Of a stretch of 64,000 nucleotides of DNA, positions 42,253 to 51,946 are shown in pieces. The notes below the pieces were generated by a model. The model did no database searches, was not told the origin of the DNA, and saw nothing but the letters and a program-made list of their open reading frames with translations. The stretch is from NCBI RefSeq assembly GCF_022699665.1, contig NZ_JALDNB010000002.1:186001-250000 (forward strand), in the 5' to 3' direction. This DNA comes from Chryseobacterium aahli (GTDB lineage: Bacteria; Bacteroidota; Bacteroidia; Flavobacteriales; Weeksellaceae). Position numbers and translations under genes: made by a program. Positions within the stretch are counted from its first letter, which is position 1. Every line of letters starts with the position of its first letter.

Positions 42253-43803
42253 TTATAAATCAAATTTAATTCCCTGAGCTAATGGAAGACTTGCCGTGTA
42301 ATTAATCGTATTGGTCTGTCTTCTCATATAGTATTTCCAGACATCAGAACCAGATTCTCTACCGCCACCAGTTTCTTTTTCACCACCAAAAGCTCCGCCA
42401 ATTTCAGCACCTGAAGTTCCAATGTTAACGTTGGCAATTCCACAGTCTGAACCAGCCTGAGAAAGAAATAATTCTGCTTCTCTCAAGTTCTGCGTCATAA
42501 TTGCAGAAGATAATCCCTGAGGAACATCATTCTGAATTTCAATAGCTTCTTCTAAGGTTTTGTATTTAATTAAATATAAAATTGGTGCAAAAGTTTCGTG
42601 CTGTACGATTTCAAAAGAATTTTCAACTTCAGCGATACATGGCTTTACGTAGCATCCCGATTCGTAATCTTTCCCTTTCAAAACTCCACCTTCCACAACA
42701 AATTTTCCGCCTTCCTGAATACAGTTTTCAATCGCTAATTCGTATTGATTCACTGCGTGAACGTCGATAAGCGGTCCAACGTGCATGTTTTCATCTAAAG
42801 GATTTCCAATTTTTAATTGCCCGTAAGCTTTTACCAAACGGTTTTTCACTTCATCATAAACATCTTCGTGAATAATCAATCTTCTTGTTGAAGTACATCT
42901 TTGTCCTGCAGTTCCTACCGCTCCAAAAACAGCTCCAATGATTGACATATCCAGATCTGCATCTTTTGAGATGATGATGGCATTGTTTCCACCCAATTCT
43001 AAGATTGATTTTCCGAATCTTTCAGCTACTTTAGATGAAACCATTCTTCCCACTTTGGTTGAACCTGTAAATGAAATTAATGATACTCGTTTGTCATCAA
43101 CTAATTTTTGTCCGATCTCGTGATCTGAAACCAAAACACTCGAAATACCTTCTGGAAGATTGTTTTCTTTTAGAACTTCCATCATGATATTCTGACAAGC
43201 AATTGCACAGAAAGGAGTTTTTTCTGATGGTTTCCAGATGGTAACGTTCCCGCAAATCCAAGCTAAAGCAGTATTCCAAGCCCAAACAGCCACCGGAAAG
43301 TTGAAAGCGGTAATCACACCCACAATTCCAAGTGGATGATATTGTTCGTACATTCTGTGACCTGGTCTTTCTGAATGCATGGTGTACCCGTGAAGCTGTC
43401 TTGAAAGACCTACCGCAAAATCGCAGATGTCGATCATTTCCTGAACTTCACCAAGACCTTCCTGTAAAGATTTTCCCATTTCGTAAGAAACGAGTTTCCC
43501 CAAATCGTCTTTATATTCTCTTAATTTCTGACCCAATTGTCTTACAAACTCTCCTCTCTTAGGAGCAGGGATCATTCTGAATTCTTTGAAAGCTTGCTGT
43601 GCAGTTTCAATTACTTTGTCGTAATCTTTCTCTGCTGAAGTTTTTATTTTTCCGATTAATCTTCCGTCTGACGGTGAATAACTTTCGATTGTTTTCCCGG
43701 AAGCGAAAAATTTACCTCCCATAGAGGTTCCCTTATTTTCATCTTTTATTCCGAGATTTTTTAAAGATTTTTCAATTCCGAAATCTTTGATTTTTTTTGA
43801 CAT
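42253..43803 (-). CDS. amaB: Aldehyde dehydrogenase, probably L-aminoadipate-semialdehyde dehydrogenase
   Basis: This 516-residue NAD-dependent enzyme matches the ALDH7/antiquitin group. It has VTAFNFPVAVWAWNTALAW (about 159-177), FTGSTKVGR for the cofactor, the general base in LELGGNNAII (near residue 270), and the catalytic cysteine Cys303 in AGQRCTSTRRL. The C-terminal stretch GTSGAEIGGAFGGEKETGGG is diagnostic of the antiquitin type, which oxidises aminoadipate semialdehyde. It is followed by the lysine aminotransferase gene, giving a two-step pathway. The gene symbol follows the Pseudomonas name for this activity. Confidence 0.9.
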   Translation of the reverse strand: MSKKIKDFGIEKSLKNLGIKDENKGTSMGGKFFASGKTIESYSPSDGRLIGKIKTSAEKDYDKVIETAQQAFKEFRMIPAPKRGEFVRQLGQKLREYKDDLGKLVSYEMGKSLQEGLGEVQEMIDICDFAVGLSRQLHGYTMHSERPGHRMYEQYHPLGIVGVITAFNFPVAVWAWNTALAWICGNVTIWKPSEKTPFCAIACQNIMMEVLKENNLPEGISSVLVSDHEIGQKLVDDKRVSLISFTGSTKVGRMVSSKVAERFGKSILELGGNNAIIISKDADLDMSIIGAVFGAVGTAGQRCTSTRRLIIHEDVYDEVKNRLVKAYGQLKIGNPLDENMHVGPLIDVHAVNQYELAIENCIQEGGKFVVEGGVLKGKDYESGCYVKPCIAEVENSFEIVQHETFAPILYLIKYKTLEEAIEIQNDVPQGLSSAIMTQNLREAELFLSQAGSDCGIANVNIGTSGAEIGGAFGGEKETGGGRESGSDVWKYYMRRQTNTINYTASLPLAQGIKFDL

Positions 43804-43882
43804 AAATGTTACTTTTCGTTTTGCCTAAGATAAAAAGAATATTGGGAATGGTAAAATTTTTATGATTTAACATTATTTTTAT

Positions 43883-43912
43883 TTGGAATCATTATAAACA
43901 TATTTATCTTTG
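43883..43912 (+). promoter_or_regulatory. Promoter of the 64-residue membrane protein gene
   Basis: TTG (43883-43885), a 19-base spacer and TATCTTTG (43905-43912) match the Bacteroidetes consensus, 25 bases before the ATG at 43938. Confidence 0.75.
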
Positions 43913-43937
43913 CAGGATAATTTACACACTTTCAGGA

Positions 43938-44132
43938 ATGGAAACCAATAAATCTGTACAAGAACCTGATGAAGAGAAAAAATCTAGATGGAAGAAAATG
44001 CTGAAGAAATTCGGGATTGGCGGAATTATTTTTTTTACGGTAAAAGGAATTATCACTTCTACACTGATTTATTTTCTTGGTAAAAACTTCTGGACCATCA
44101 TCAGTGGTTATTTTACAGGAATTTTTCAATAA
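43938..44132 (+). CDS. Small single-pass or hairpin membrane protein of unknown function
   Basis: This 64-residue product starts with a highly charged segment (METNKSVQEPDEEKKSRWKK). It continues with one or two hydrophobic stretches (about 27-46, GIGGIIFFTVKGIITSTLIY, and 47-64). A consensus promoter upstream and a terminator downstream make it a credible independent gene. Its role is unknown. It is transcribed away from the lysine-degradation genes. Confidence 0.72.
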   Translation: METNKSVQEPDEEKKSRWKKMLKKFGIGGIIFFTVKGIITSTLIYFLGKNFWTIISGYFTGIFQ

Positions 44133-44166
44133 AAAAAGCAAAGAATCTCTTCTCTGCTTTTTATTT
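44131..44166. terminator. Terminator between the small membrane protein gene and the ribbon-helix-helix gene
   Basis: An A7-GCA ... TGC-T5 hairpin with partly paired interior, suitable as a U-tract on either strand between convergent genes. Confidence 0.6.
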
Positions 44167-44180
44167 TAATTAAACTTATT

Positions 44181-44375
44181 CTATTCTTTTTTCTTCCTCC
44201 CGGAATTGACTAAACTTTGATTGAGCAAATATTCTATTTGTCCGTTTACACTTCTGAACTCATCATTTGCCCATTTTTCAAGTAACTTATAAGTAGACTC
44301 ATCAATCCTGATGACAAAAGATTTTTTGCTTTTTGCCTGGGTTTCTGACGAGTTTTTTGGGTTCTGAGATTTCAT
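44181..44375 (-). CDS. Arc-like ribbon-helix-helix protein
   Basis: This 64-residue protein has a basic N-terminus and then KSFVIRIDESTYKLLEKWAN (residues 18-37): a beta-strand followed by the first helix. FRSVNGQIEYLLNQSL gives the second helix, where FRSVNGQIEYLL matches the Arc/MetJ turn. It should dimerise and bind DNA. It lies 176 bases downstream of the SPFH gene on the same strand, an association I recall as recurrent in bacteria. No toxin gene is adjacent, so it is unlikely to be an antitoxin. Confidence 0.8.
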   Translation of the reverse strand: MKSQNPKNSSETQAKSKKSFVIRIDESTYKLLEKWANDEFRSVNGQIEYLLNQSLVNSGRKKKE

Positions 44376-44400
44376 TTTTAGCAGATTTAAAAACTAATTA

Positions 44401-44493
44401 TTTTAACGCAAAGTTCGCAAAGATTTTTTTTACTACTAACTGCTTTTAAGTTCGCAAAGGCGTTTCACTTAGCGAAGAGCACAAAGATCTTTC
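44401..44493. repeat. Interspersed repeat of the ACGCAAAG / TTCGCAAAG type
   Basis: Sequences AACGCAAAGTTCGCAAAGAT (44405-44424), AAGTTCGCAAAGGCG (about 44449-44463) and AGCGAAGAGCACAAAGAT (about 44472-44489) repeat a CGCAAAG/CACAAAG core. I recognise such blocks from memory as dispersed in Chryseobacterium intergenic regions. No gene is present. Confidence 0.5.
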
Positions 44494-44551
44494 AATTGTG
44501 TTGGCAAAATTAAATTCATTAAAATAAATTTTCCCAATAATTAATTAAACC

Positions 44552-45418
44552 TTAATTATACAAAGTTCCTGCATTTAAAATCGGTTGTGCTGCTTTTTCA
44601 CCACAAAGAACGACCATCAAGTTACTTACCATCGCCGCTTTTCTTTCGTCATCCAGTTCAACGATATTTTCTTCTGAAAGTTTCTTTAAAGCTAAATCTA
44701 CCATTCCCACGGCTCCTTCTACAATTTTAGTTCTGGCTGCAACAATTGCTGTAGCTTGTTGTCTCTGAAGCATTGCACCTGCAATCTCCGATGCATAGGC
44801 CAAATGAGAAATTCTCGCTTCCTGAATGATAATTCCTGCTTTTGAAAGTCGGTCGGTTAATTCTTGTTCAAGAATAGAGTTGATTTTTTCACCACCTTCT
44901 CTTAAAGTAATTGGTGCATGGTCGTCTTCCAGATTATCATAAGGAAAACTCATGGCCAAATGACGAACGGCAGCCTCACTCTGCATTTTTACAAAATCTG
45001 AATATCTTTCAACGTCAAAAGCTGCTTTGTAAGTATCTCCTACTTTCCAAACCATTACGACACCAATTTCAATGGGATTTCCCATTTTGTCGTTTACTTT
45101 TAATGTTTGCCCTTGGAGGTTTTCAGAGCGCAGAGACATTTTCTGTGATGAATACAAAGGGTTGATAAAAAATAATCCGTTGTCTTTTACCGAACCAACA
45201 TATTTTCCAAAGAAATTCAAAACTCTTGAATGGTTTGGTTGAATAATCATCAAGCCTTTCATAAAGAAACAGCTCAACAGAAAACATGCAATTGCTAAAA
45301 TAACAAATGTGATATTTTCGTCAACTCCGGTAACAAAAAGGTAGCCTGAAGCTCCCAATAATACTAAACAAATAACGAGGGCAAGATAGCCTGACATAGG
45401 TTTTAAAACTTTTTCCAT
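44552..45418 (-). CDS. SPFH/band 7 domain membrane protein
   Basis: This 288-residue protein has two N-terminal membrane segments (about 9-30 and 34-52). An SPFH (stomatin/prohibitin/flotillin) domain spans about 55-240, with GLMIIQPNHSRVLNFFGKYVGSV, and a helical C-terminus contains LQRQQATAIVAARTKIVEGA. SPFH proteins form large ring-like membrane scaffolds, often guarding proteases or lipid microdomains. No NfeD partner is adjacent; the downstream gene is a ribbon-helix-helix protein. The start gives a standard topology. Confidence 0.92.
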   Translation of the reverse strand: MEKVLKPMSGYLALVICLVLLGASGYLFVTGVDENITFVILAIACFLLSCFFMKGLMIIQPNHSRVLNFFGKYVGSVKDNGLFFINPLYSSQKMSLRSENLQGQTLKVNDKMGNPIEIGVVMVWKVGDTYKAAFDVERYSDFVKMQSEAAVRHLAMSFPYDNLEDDHAPITLREGGEKINSILEQELTDRLSKAGIIIQEARISHLAYASEIAGAMLQRQQATAIVAARTKIVEGAVGMVDLALKKLSEENIVELDDERKAAMVSNLMVVLCGEKAAQPILNAGTLYN

Positions 45419-45511
45419 GATCTTTTATTTTCAAAGTGATATTAATTTGATATCATAAAGATATGTATAAGTTTTGAATTTTTAGTAATTGATATTTTAT
45501 TTTTTATTTAA

Positions 45512-45696
45512 TTTTCTTTTGTCTTGAAACAAAAGAAACAAAAATTCAAGACTTGGAAACTTCCGCTAAAAATTAAAACTTAATCCTAAAATCCCCAAAA
45601 CTTGCGCGAATTCTATATAAGTTCTTCGTTTGAAGATGTATCTCGCGCTTCGAACAGTGGGGATTTTTTAACGGATTAAGTTTTAATTTTTTTAAC
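45512..45696. repeat. Nested palindromic interspersed element
   Basis: In the 367-base gap between the SPFH and ccsBA genes, perfect inverted arms of 19 bp lie at 45568-45586 and 45673-45691 (AAAAATTAAAACTTAATCC and its complement). Inside them are AAAATCCCC (45588-45596) / GGGGATTTT (45659-45667) and GCGCGA (45604-45609) / TCGCGC (45643-45648). A separate small hairpin CTTTTGT-N6-ACAAAAG lies at about 45513-45532. No open frame is credible. I recall similar units in other Chryseobacterium genomes. Confidence 0.75.
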
Positions 45697-45731
45697 GCTC
45701 CAATTTCCTAAGTCCTAAAATTTAACAATAA

Positions 45732-45765
45732 AAAACTCCCGAAAAATTAATTTTTCGGGAGTTTT
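45732..45765 (-). terminator. Terminator after the cytochrome c maturation gene
   Basis: A perfect 34-bp palindrome with arms AAAACTCCCGAAAAATT and complement, ending in T runs on both strands. It lies 20 bases past the stop codon. Confidence 0.85.
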
Positions 45766-45785
45766 AAATGTCATATATATAATAT

Positions 45786-48700
45786 TTACTTTTTCTTTAA
45801 AGCAACAAATTTAAAGTAAGATACTAATGCTAAAGTAAACATGGCTGCTAAGCCGATATATACCCAAGCCGGAATTGGAACAGGATCTCCTGCTGCATAA
45901 GAGTGAAGCCCGCTTAAATAATAATTTACTCCGAAATATGTCATTACCATAGAACAGAAAGCAAACATTGTTGCTACGCTGAATGCCCATCTGCTTCTCA
46001 ATCCCGGAACCAATCTCATATGTAAAACAAATGCATACACCATAATTGAGATAAATGCCCAAGTTTCTTTTGGATCCCAGCTCCAGTATCTTCCCCAAGA
46101 TTCATTGGCCCAGATTCCACCTAAGAAGTTCCCTACTGTTAATGCAAAAAGTCCGATTGTTAAAGACATTTCAGAAACAATTGCCAATTCTTTTAATGTA
46201 GAATCATTATGCAATTGGAACTGTTTTTTATCTGTAATTATATAGAATATCAGTGTAATTACTGCAATAATCATCGACAATGCAAAGAAACCGTAGCTCG
46301 ATACAATAATGGCAACATGCACAACTAACCAATAAGATTTAAGAACTGGTGCCAATGGTGTAATCTGCGGGTTAAGTGCTACTGCCCCATGAGCAAAGCC
46401 CATCATAATTACCGCAACCATAAATCCTGCCGCAGGAATTAATGCATTAGAATGGTTTTTAGTTAACAATTTCTTTTCAGAATCTTGTTTTTTCAATTTT
46501 GGATTTCCGAATCCGAAATAGAACATCATCCCTGCAGAAACTCCTATCCATGAAATGAAAATGATTGCTTCGTAGCCGTTACTCCAAGGAGCGTGGCCAG
46601 AAATATACCATCTTGCAACAAGTCCTAAAAAGTGAACAATGTAACCTACAAGTCCAATATAAATAATTCCTTTGATAATTTTGTTAAGAATTTTGGTAGG
46701 TTTAAATAATTCCACAAAACCTAAAACGAATACTAAACTACCAATTATAGTATAGAAAATTAACAAGAAAAAGTTGATGTTTGCTTTATTGATAAAAACT
46801 TCTAAATCAACCTTCTCTTTTGCGGGAACGACCGCTTTACCCCACTTCTGCTGATAGTCTGACAATTTTTTTAATTCAGCATCTGCTTTGCTCCAATCTC
46901 CTGTTTTCTGAGCCTGAAGCGCTTCTGCGAAATATGGTCCCATTACTTTCTGAGATTCCATATCCGGTTCCATTTTCTGGTCAAGCCAAGAATGCCAAGT
47001 ATGATTCGGGTCATTTTTCACAGGAACGATCCTCATGAATTGTCCGCTGAAAAACTCATTGAAAATCTGAACTTTTTCGTTTAATTTAATAACCTCTTTG
47101 TCATACTCCGACTGTAATGCCGGTTTTTTACGGAATGCTGTGTTATATTCTTCATCTAAAATATAAGTTAGATTTCCGTTAGCATCCGATGGAAATAAAT
47201 TCATCAAAGTTGTATACCCATCTTCATTTGCCTTTACGCGTTTTAAAAGTGCTTTCCCTCCTTTCGCATCTACTTTTATAAGAGGAACCATCGTCCAGCT
47301 TGGTGTATCTGTATTAATTGACAAAAACCATTGTTCAGCTGTCAAATATTTTCCGTCAGTCCCTTTAAATTTATCTTTTTGGTAAAGTTTTCTTAAAATA
47401 TCTAAAGCCTGTGTATTAATTGGAACAATTCTCCCCTCGTAATTCTGCACCAAAAGATAGCCAAACTTGTCTGCGTGCTCTTTACTAATTTTATTTCTCG
47501 AAATAATCTCATCCGGCGAGATTATTTTCATCTTCGTCAAAGGAGAAGCTAAAGAATTCTGTTGATTTACTTGTGGCTGAGCTGCTTGAGGAGCTACTTC
47601 ATGGGTATGACCATCTCCTTCTTTGTGTACATGGGTGCCACTTCCGTCGTCTGTTCCATGCATTTCAATTTTCTGAGCGCTTAACGTTAAGCTCAAGAAT
47701 AATAAAACAACTGTTGTTGCTCTTTTCTTATTAATGTCTTTCAGCATTTTATTAAGTTTCCAGAAATGTGTTCCTTTCCAGAAAAACATCACAAACATAC
47801 CTCCAAATAGGAATGTATAACCAATATAAGAGATTAAAGTTCCCCAGTAATCGTGGTTTACAGAAAGCAAAGTTCCCATTCTATCCGGCGTATAGCTTGC
47901 CTGGAAAAAACGATAACCTTTATAGTCAAGGATATTATTCATGTAAATTTTATAGGGTGTCTGTTTTCCTTCGTCAATTACTTTTACGTGACTTTCATAT
48001 GCACTGGGAGATGAACTTCCGGGGTAAGTTTCCATCACGAAATCATCCAATTTAATAGCAAAAGGTGTGTTGTAAATTTTAGGACCGAAACCCACCATAA
48101 TATTCAATCCATCCATTGTTACTTGCTTGTAAGCATTAGGATTTCCTCTTTCTACAGAAAGTTCTACGATTTGTTTTGTTTTCGGACCTTGAAGTTCGAT
48201 AGTCATTGCATCGGGAACGTTCTGGTCTTTCTTTTTATCTCCTTCAAAAGCTATTAATTTTCCTTTTCTAAGAGGTTCAGGAACAACTAATTTTAATTCA
48301 TTAATATTATATAAACTTCTCAAAACCAAAGGCTGAAACTGATCTTTTACAGTAGTTCCTGTAGCCTGAGTTGCCATTGTCATATAGTTGGCATCAACAG
48401 GAGTTTTAATAAAAATCTGTCCGTTTTCTTTTTTAAATTCAACTGCACCATCAATAGCTCTGTTGAACGTTACCAAAGTTCCGTTGATTGATTTTGTTTC
48501 TCCGGATTTGATGTAAATGTTCTGTCTTCCTGTTTCAGCTGTAGAAACTAAGTGAAGATATTCGGCACCGTTTTGATCAACAACTAAACTGTCCTTTTTT
48601 CTTTGAACATAATCCAAAGTTTTCACTTTAATTTCCTGTCCGTGGAAATCATAAGTTGCTTTAAAGTCTTTGTGTAATGGTGACATTAGATAAGGAACAT

Positions 48701-49109
48701 CCTGATAATTCAGTACATCACCTTTATTTTCAATCTGAATTTTAAAGAAATGTTTGTCTGTTACAATTTCGTTTGAAGTTTCACCCTCTCTAATGGTCAT
48801 TTGCCCTTCAAAACTGATGTATCTTGTAATGGCACCACCGATAAAAATTAAAATAAAAGAAAGGTGGAAAACCAAAACCGGCCATTTTTCTCTTTTCCAA
48901 AGACGATATCGTGCAATGTTTCCGATGAAATTCAAAATAAGAAGAACCATAATCAGTTCAAACCATTTAGCTTCATAAATTAAAGCTTTTGCAGCAGGTG
49001 TTCCGTAGTCGTTTTCAAGGAACGTCGCATAAGCCATAGAAAATGCGTAAACCAGTAATAGCACTGCCATTGTTCTGGTTGAAATAAGAATATCTTGGAT
49101 CTTCTTCAT
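45786..49109 (-). CDS. Fused cytochrome c biogenesis protein (ResB-CcsA, system II)
   Basis: This 1107-residue membrane protein fuses the two system II haem-handling subunits. The N-terminal half has ResB-like helices (about 10-100 and 430-490) and a periplasmic domain. The C-terminal quarter is CcsA-like, with the haem-binding tryptophan motif WGRYWSWDPKETW near residue 1010 and flanking histidines. It should export haem and ligate it to periplasmic CXXCH motifs. A His-rich loop (HGTDDGSGTHVHKEGDGHTH, about 484-503) lies in the middle and may bind metal. Fusions of this kind are usual in Bacteroidetes. Confidence 0.93.
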   Translation of the reverse strand: MKKIQDILISTRTMAVLLLVYAFSMAYATFLENDYGTPAAKALIYEAKWFELIMVLLILNFIGNIARYRLWKREKWPVLVFHLSFILIFIGGAITRYISFEGQMTIREGETSNEIVTDKHFFKIQIENKGDVLNYQDVPYLMSPLHKDFKATYDFHGQEIKVKTLDYVQRKKDSLVVDQNGAEYLHLVSTAETGRQNIYIKSGETKSINGTLVTFNRAIDGAVEFKKENGQIFIKTPVDANYMTMATQATGTTVKDQFQPLVLRSLYNINELKLVVPEPLRKGKLIAFEGDKKKDQNVPDAMTIELQGPKTKQIVELSVERGNPNAYKQVTMDGLNIMVGFGPKIYNTPFAIKLDDFVMETYPGSSSPSAYESHVKVIDEGKQTPYKIYMNNILDYKGYRFFQASYTPDRMGTLLSVNHDYWGTLISYIGYTFLFGGMFVMFFWKGTHFWKLNKMLKDINKKRATTVVLLFLSLTLSAQKIEMHGTDDGSGTHVHKEGDGHTHEVAPQAAQPQVNQQNSLASPLTKMKIISPDEIISRNKISKEHADKFGYLLVQNYEGRIVPINTQALDILRKLYQKDKFKGTDGKYLTAEQWFLSINTDTPSWTMVPLIKVDAKGGKALLKRVKANEDGYTTLMNLFPSDANGNLTYILDEEYNTAFRKKPALQSEYDKEVIKLNEKVQIFNEFFSGQFMRIVPVKNDPNHTWHSWLDQKMEPDMESQKVMGPYFAEALQAQKTGDWSKADAELKKLSDYQQKWGKAVVPAKEKVDLEVFINKANINFFLLIFYTIIGSLVFVLGFVELFKPTKILNKIIKGIIYIGLVGYIVHFLGLVARWYISGHAPWSNGYEAIIFISWIGVSAGMMFYFGFGNPKLKKQDSEKKLLTKNHSNALIPAAGFMVAVIMMGFAHGAVALNPQITPLAPVLKSYWLVVHVAIIVSSYGFFALSMIIAVITLIFYIITDKKQFQLHNDSTLKELAIVSEMSLTIGLFALTVGNFLGGIWANESWGRYWSWDPKETWAFISIMVYAFVLHMRLVPGLRSRWAFSVATMFAFCSMVMTYFGVNYYLSGLHSYAAGDPVPIPAWVYIGLAAMFTLALVSYFKFVALKKK

Positions 49110-49346
49110 GATTTTTTTTTACTAGACATGCAAAAATAAGGATGATAAAACGAAAGGGAGAGAAAAAAAGCTGTTTTTTGTCATTAGAACCCCATGAAAC
49201 CGTTATTTTGAATCATTCTTAATAGTTTTAAATTCTTTGTTGAAAATCTAAAATATCTGTGAATCAGTCCAGAAATAAGACTTTGTTTTGATGAAAAAAA
49301 ACAGAGACAATATTAAAAAAACACTAAATTTGCCGAGATTGACATT

Positions 49347-51875
49347 ATGGAAAAGAAAACACAAAAACCACAGAGCGAGTCGCCTGAAAAAGGCAAAATT
49401 TTATCGAAGCCACGCATCTTTTTCGGATTAACTTTTATTGTTTTTTCGGGAGTTCTAGCACTTTCTTTCATTTCATATTTAATGAATTGGAAATCAGATC
49501 AAAGCCAATCCGGAACGATGCTCGACAAAAGCATACAATCTTCCAATATTTTTGGGAAATTGGGCGACTGGCTGGGCAATATTTTTATATTTGAAAGCAT
49601 TGGTATTGCATCATTTATTGTTGCATTCCTTTTTGTGGTTTTCGGGACAATGATTCTGAAGAAAAAAATCTTCAAACCTTGGATGACTTTCGGACATTCT
49701 TTATTTTTTATCTGTTGGCTTCCCATCTTCTTCGGAGCGATTACAAAAGGTCAGGGAAATGCCGGAGTTTTAAGCGGAGTTTACGGTTACCAAATAATGG
49801 ATTCTTTAAATGCAATCATTGGAAGTGTGGGTCTTTGGCTGGTTTTGGTGGTGAGTATTGCTTTATATTTTATTCTTGAATTTAATCTTCGTCCAAGTTC
49901 AATCAAATCAAAATTTAACGAAATCAATGAAAATACGATTGGCAGAGTAAAATCGATGATGCCAAATTCAAGTGAAAATTTTGAAGCAGATGAAGAGTTA
50001 GAAAGCGAAATTCAGGATTCTCCATCAAATGTTACTGTAACTGATGTTTCCGGCAATGTTAAAATGCAAGAAACTGCAAAACCTGCGAAAGTTTCTAACG
50101 AAATTCAGCCTTCTGTGAATGTAGAAACCATCGTAACGCCTAATCAGACTTCATTTGAGGAAATCAAAAAAGATTCTTCATCAACCGTAAGTTTAGATTT
50201 AAATACAAAACCTGTAATTCCTGTTGCAAGACCTGAAGAAGCTTTTGATATGAAACCGTCAACTCCTTCAACCGACGGAATTAAATTTAATGTAGAAGTT
50301 GCTCCTGCTGTTGAGATTTTAACTGATGCTGAAATGCATTCAAACGATTTGGTGGAAAAACACGGTTTGTATGATCACCGTTTGGATTTGCCTAAATTTC
50401 AGATGCCGACTTTAGATCTTCTGAAAGATTATGGAAATGAAGAAATATCAGTTAATAAGGAAGAATTAGAAGAAAATAAAAATAAAATTGTTGGATTATT
50501 AAAGAACTTCAACGTTGGAATTGCTGAAATTAAAGCGACGATCGGACCAACAGTTACTCTATACGAAATTGTACCTGAGGCGGGAATCAGAGTTTCTGCG
50601 ATTAAAAAACTTCAGGATGATATTGCTTTGAATCTTTCCGCTTTAGGAATCAGAATTATCGCGCCAATGCCAGGAAAAGGAACGATCGGAATTGAAGTTC
50701 CGAGAAAAAATCCTACGATGGTTTCTATGCGTTCTGTAATTGCTTCGCAAAAATTCCAGAATACAGATATGGATCTTCCGGTTGTGTTTGGAAAAACGAT
50801 TTCCAATGAAGTTTTCATGGCCGATTTATCAAAAATGCCTCACCTTTTGATGGCTGGTTCTACGGGTCAGGGAAAATCGGTTGGTATTAATGCAATTTTG
50901 ACTTCCCTACTTTACAAGAAACATCCAAGTGAATTGAAATTCGTGATGGTAGATCCTAAAAAAGTAGAACTTTCTTTATATTCTAAAATTGAAAGACATT
51001 ATTTGGCAAAACTTCCGGATTCAGATGATGCAATTATTACTGACACTCACAAAGTGATCAATACGTTGAATTCCCTTTGTGTAGAGATGGATCAGCGTTA
51101 TGATTTGCTTAAAAATGCTTTCTGTAAAAACTTAAAAGAATACAACAAAAAATTCAGCGAAAGAAAATTAAATCCTGAAAACGGACATCGATATTTACCT
51201 TACATCGTTTTGGTTGTCGATGAGTTTGCAGATTTGATTATGACCGCCGGAAAAGAAGTTGAACTTCCTATCGCAAGATTGGCACAGCTGGCAAGAGCAG
51301 TCGGAATTCACTTGATAGTTGCAACTCAAAGACCTTCTGTAAATGTAATTACGGGTATGATTAAGGCTAATTTCCCTGCAAGAGCGGCATTTAGAGTAAT
51401 TTCGAGCGTCGACTCAAGAACGATTCTTGATTCTCCGGGTGCAGATCAGCTGATCGGAAAAGGTGATATGCTTTATTTTAACGGTAATGAAATTTTAAGA
51501 CTTCAATGTGCTTTTATTGATACCCCAGAAGTTGAAAGACTTGCAGAATTCATCGGGGAACAAAAAGGGTATGCTTCAGCTTTCATGCTTCCGGAATATG
51601 TGAGTGAAGGAGCAGCAAACTCTGTAGGAGCATTTGATCCGAATGAAAAAGATCAATTATTTGATGAAGCGGCGAGAATTATTGTTTCAACGCAACAAGG
51701 TTCTACTTCAATGCTTCAGAGACAATTGAAATTAGGTTATAACAGAGCAGGAAGAATTATGGATCAGTTGGAATCAAGTGGCATCGTTGGCGGATTTAAT
51801 GGGGCTAAAGCAAGAGAGGTTCTGATCAGTGACCTGAATTCTTTGGAACAGTTTTTGGAAGACCTGCGAAATTAA
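49347..51875 (+). CDS. ftsK: DNA translocase FtsK
   Basis: FtsK anchors at the division septum and pumps DNA to resolve chromosomes at dif. The 842-residue protein has an N-terminal membrane region of about four helices (25-180), an acidic, variable linker (about 190-350), and the alpha-beta motor. The Walker A GSTGQGKS is at 504-511 (Lys510), and the Walker B region is IVLVVDEFADLI. A C-terminal gamma winged helix (about 770-842, SMLQRQLKLGYNRAGRIMD) recognises KOPS-like sequences. The linker is shorter than in E. coli. A -7 element TAAATTTG lies at 49325-49332. The 237-base gap upstream otherwise shows only AT-rich DNA. Confidence 0.97.
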   Translation: MEKKTQKPQSESPEKGKILSKPRIFFGLTFIVFSGVLALSFISYLMNWKSDQSQSGTMLDKSIQSSNIFGKLGDWLGNIFIFESIGIASFIVAFLFVVFGTMILKKKIFKPWMTFGHSLFFICWLPIFFGAITKGQGNAGVLSGVYGYQIMDSLNAIIGSVGLWLVLVVSIALYFILEFNLRPSSIKSKFNEINENTIGRVKSMMPNSSENFEADEELESEIQDSPSNVTVTDVSGNVKMQETAKPAKVSNEIQPSVNVETIVTPNQTSFEEIKKDSSSTVSLDLNTKPVIPVARPEEAFDMKPSTPSTDGIKFNVEVAPAVEILTDAEMHSNDLVEKHGLYDHRLDLPKFQMPTLDLLKDYGNEEISVNKEELEENKNKIVGLLKNFNVGIAEIKATIGPTVTLYEIVPEAGIRVSAIKKLQDDIALNLSALGIRIIAPMPGKGTIGIEVPRKNPTMVSMRSVIASQKFQNTDMDLPVVFGKTISNEVFMADLSKMPHLLMAGSTGQGKSVGINAILTSLLYKKHPSELKFVMVDPKKVELSLYSKIERHYLAKLPDSDDAIITDTHKVINTLNSLCVEMDQRYDLLKNAFCKNLKEYNKKFSERKLNPENGHRYLPYIVLVVDEFADLIMTAGKEVELPIARLAQLARAVGIHLIVATQRPSVNVITGMIKANFPARAAFRVISSVDSRTILDSPGADQLIGKGDMLYFNGNEILRLQCAFIDTPEVERLAEFIGEQKGYASAFMLPEYVSEGAANSVGAFDPNEKDQLFDEAARIIVSTQQGSTSMLQRQLKLGYNRAGRIMDQLESSGIVGGFNGAKAREVLISDLNSLEQFLEDLRN

Positions 51876-51946
51876 AAACAGATAAACATATTTTAACTTT
51901 TGTTAGTTGAAAGGGTCTAAGTAGTAGAAAATTTAGAAAAAGAAAC

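Noticed and set aside
44181..44375. Ribbon-helix-helix gene as half of a toxin-antitoxin pair
   Set aside because: No toxin-sized gene is adjacent on the same strand; neighbours are an SPFH gene and a convergent membrane protein gene.
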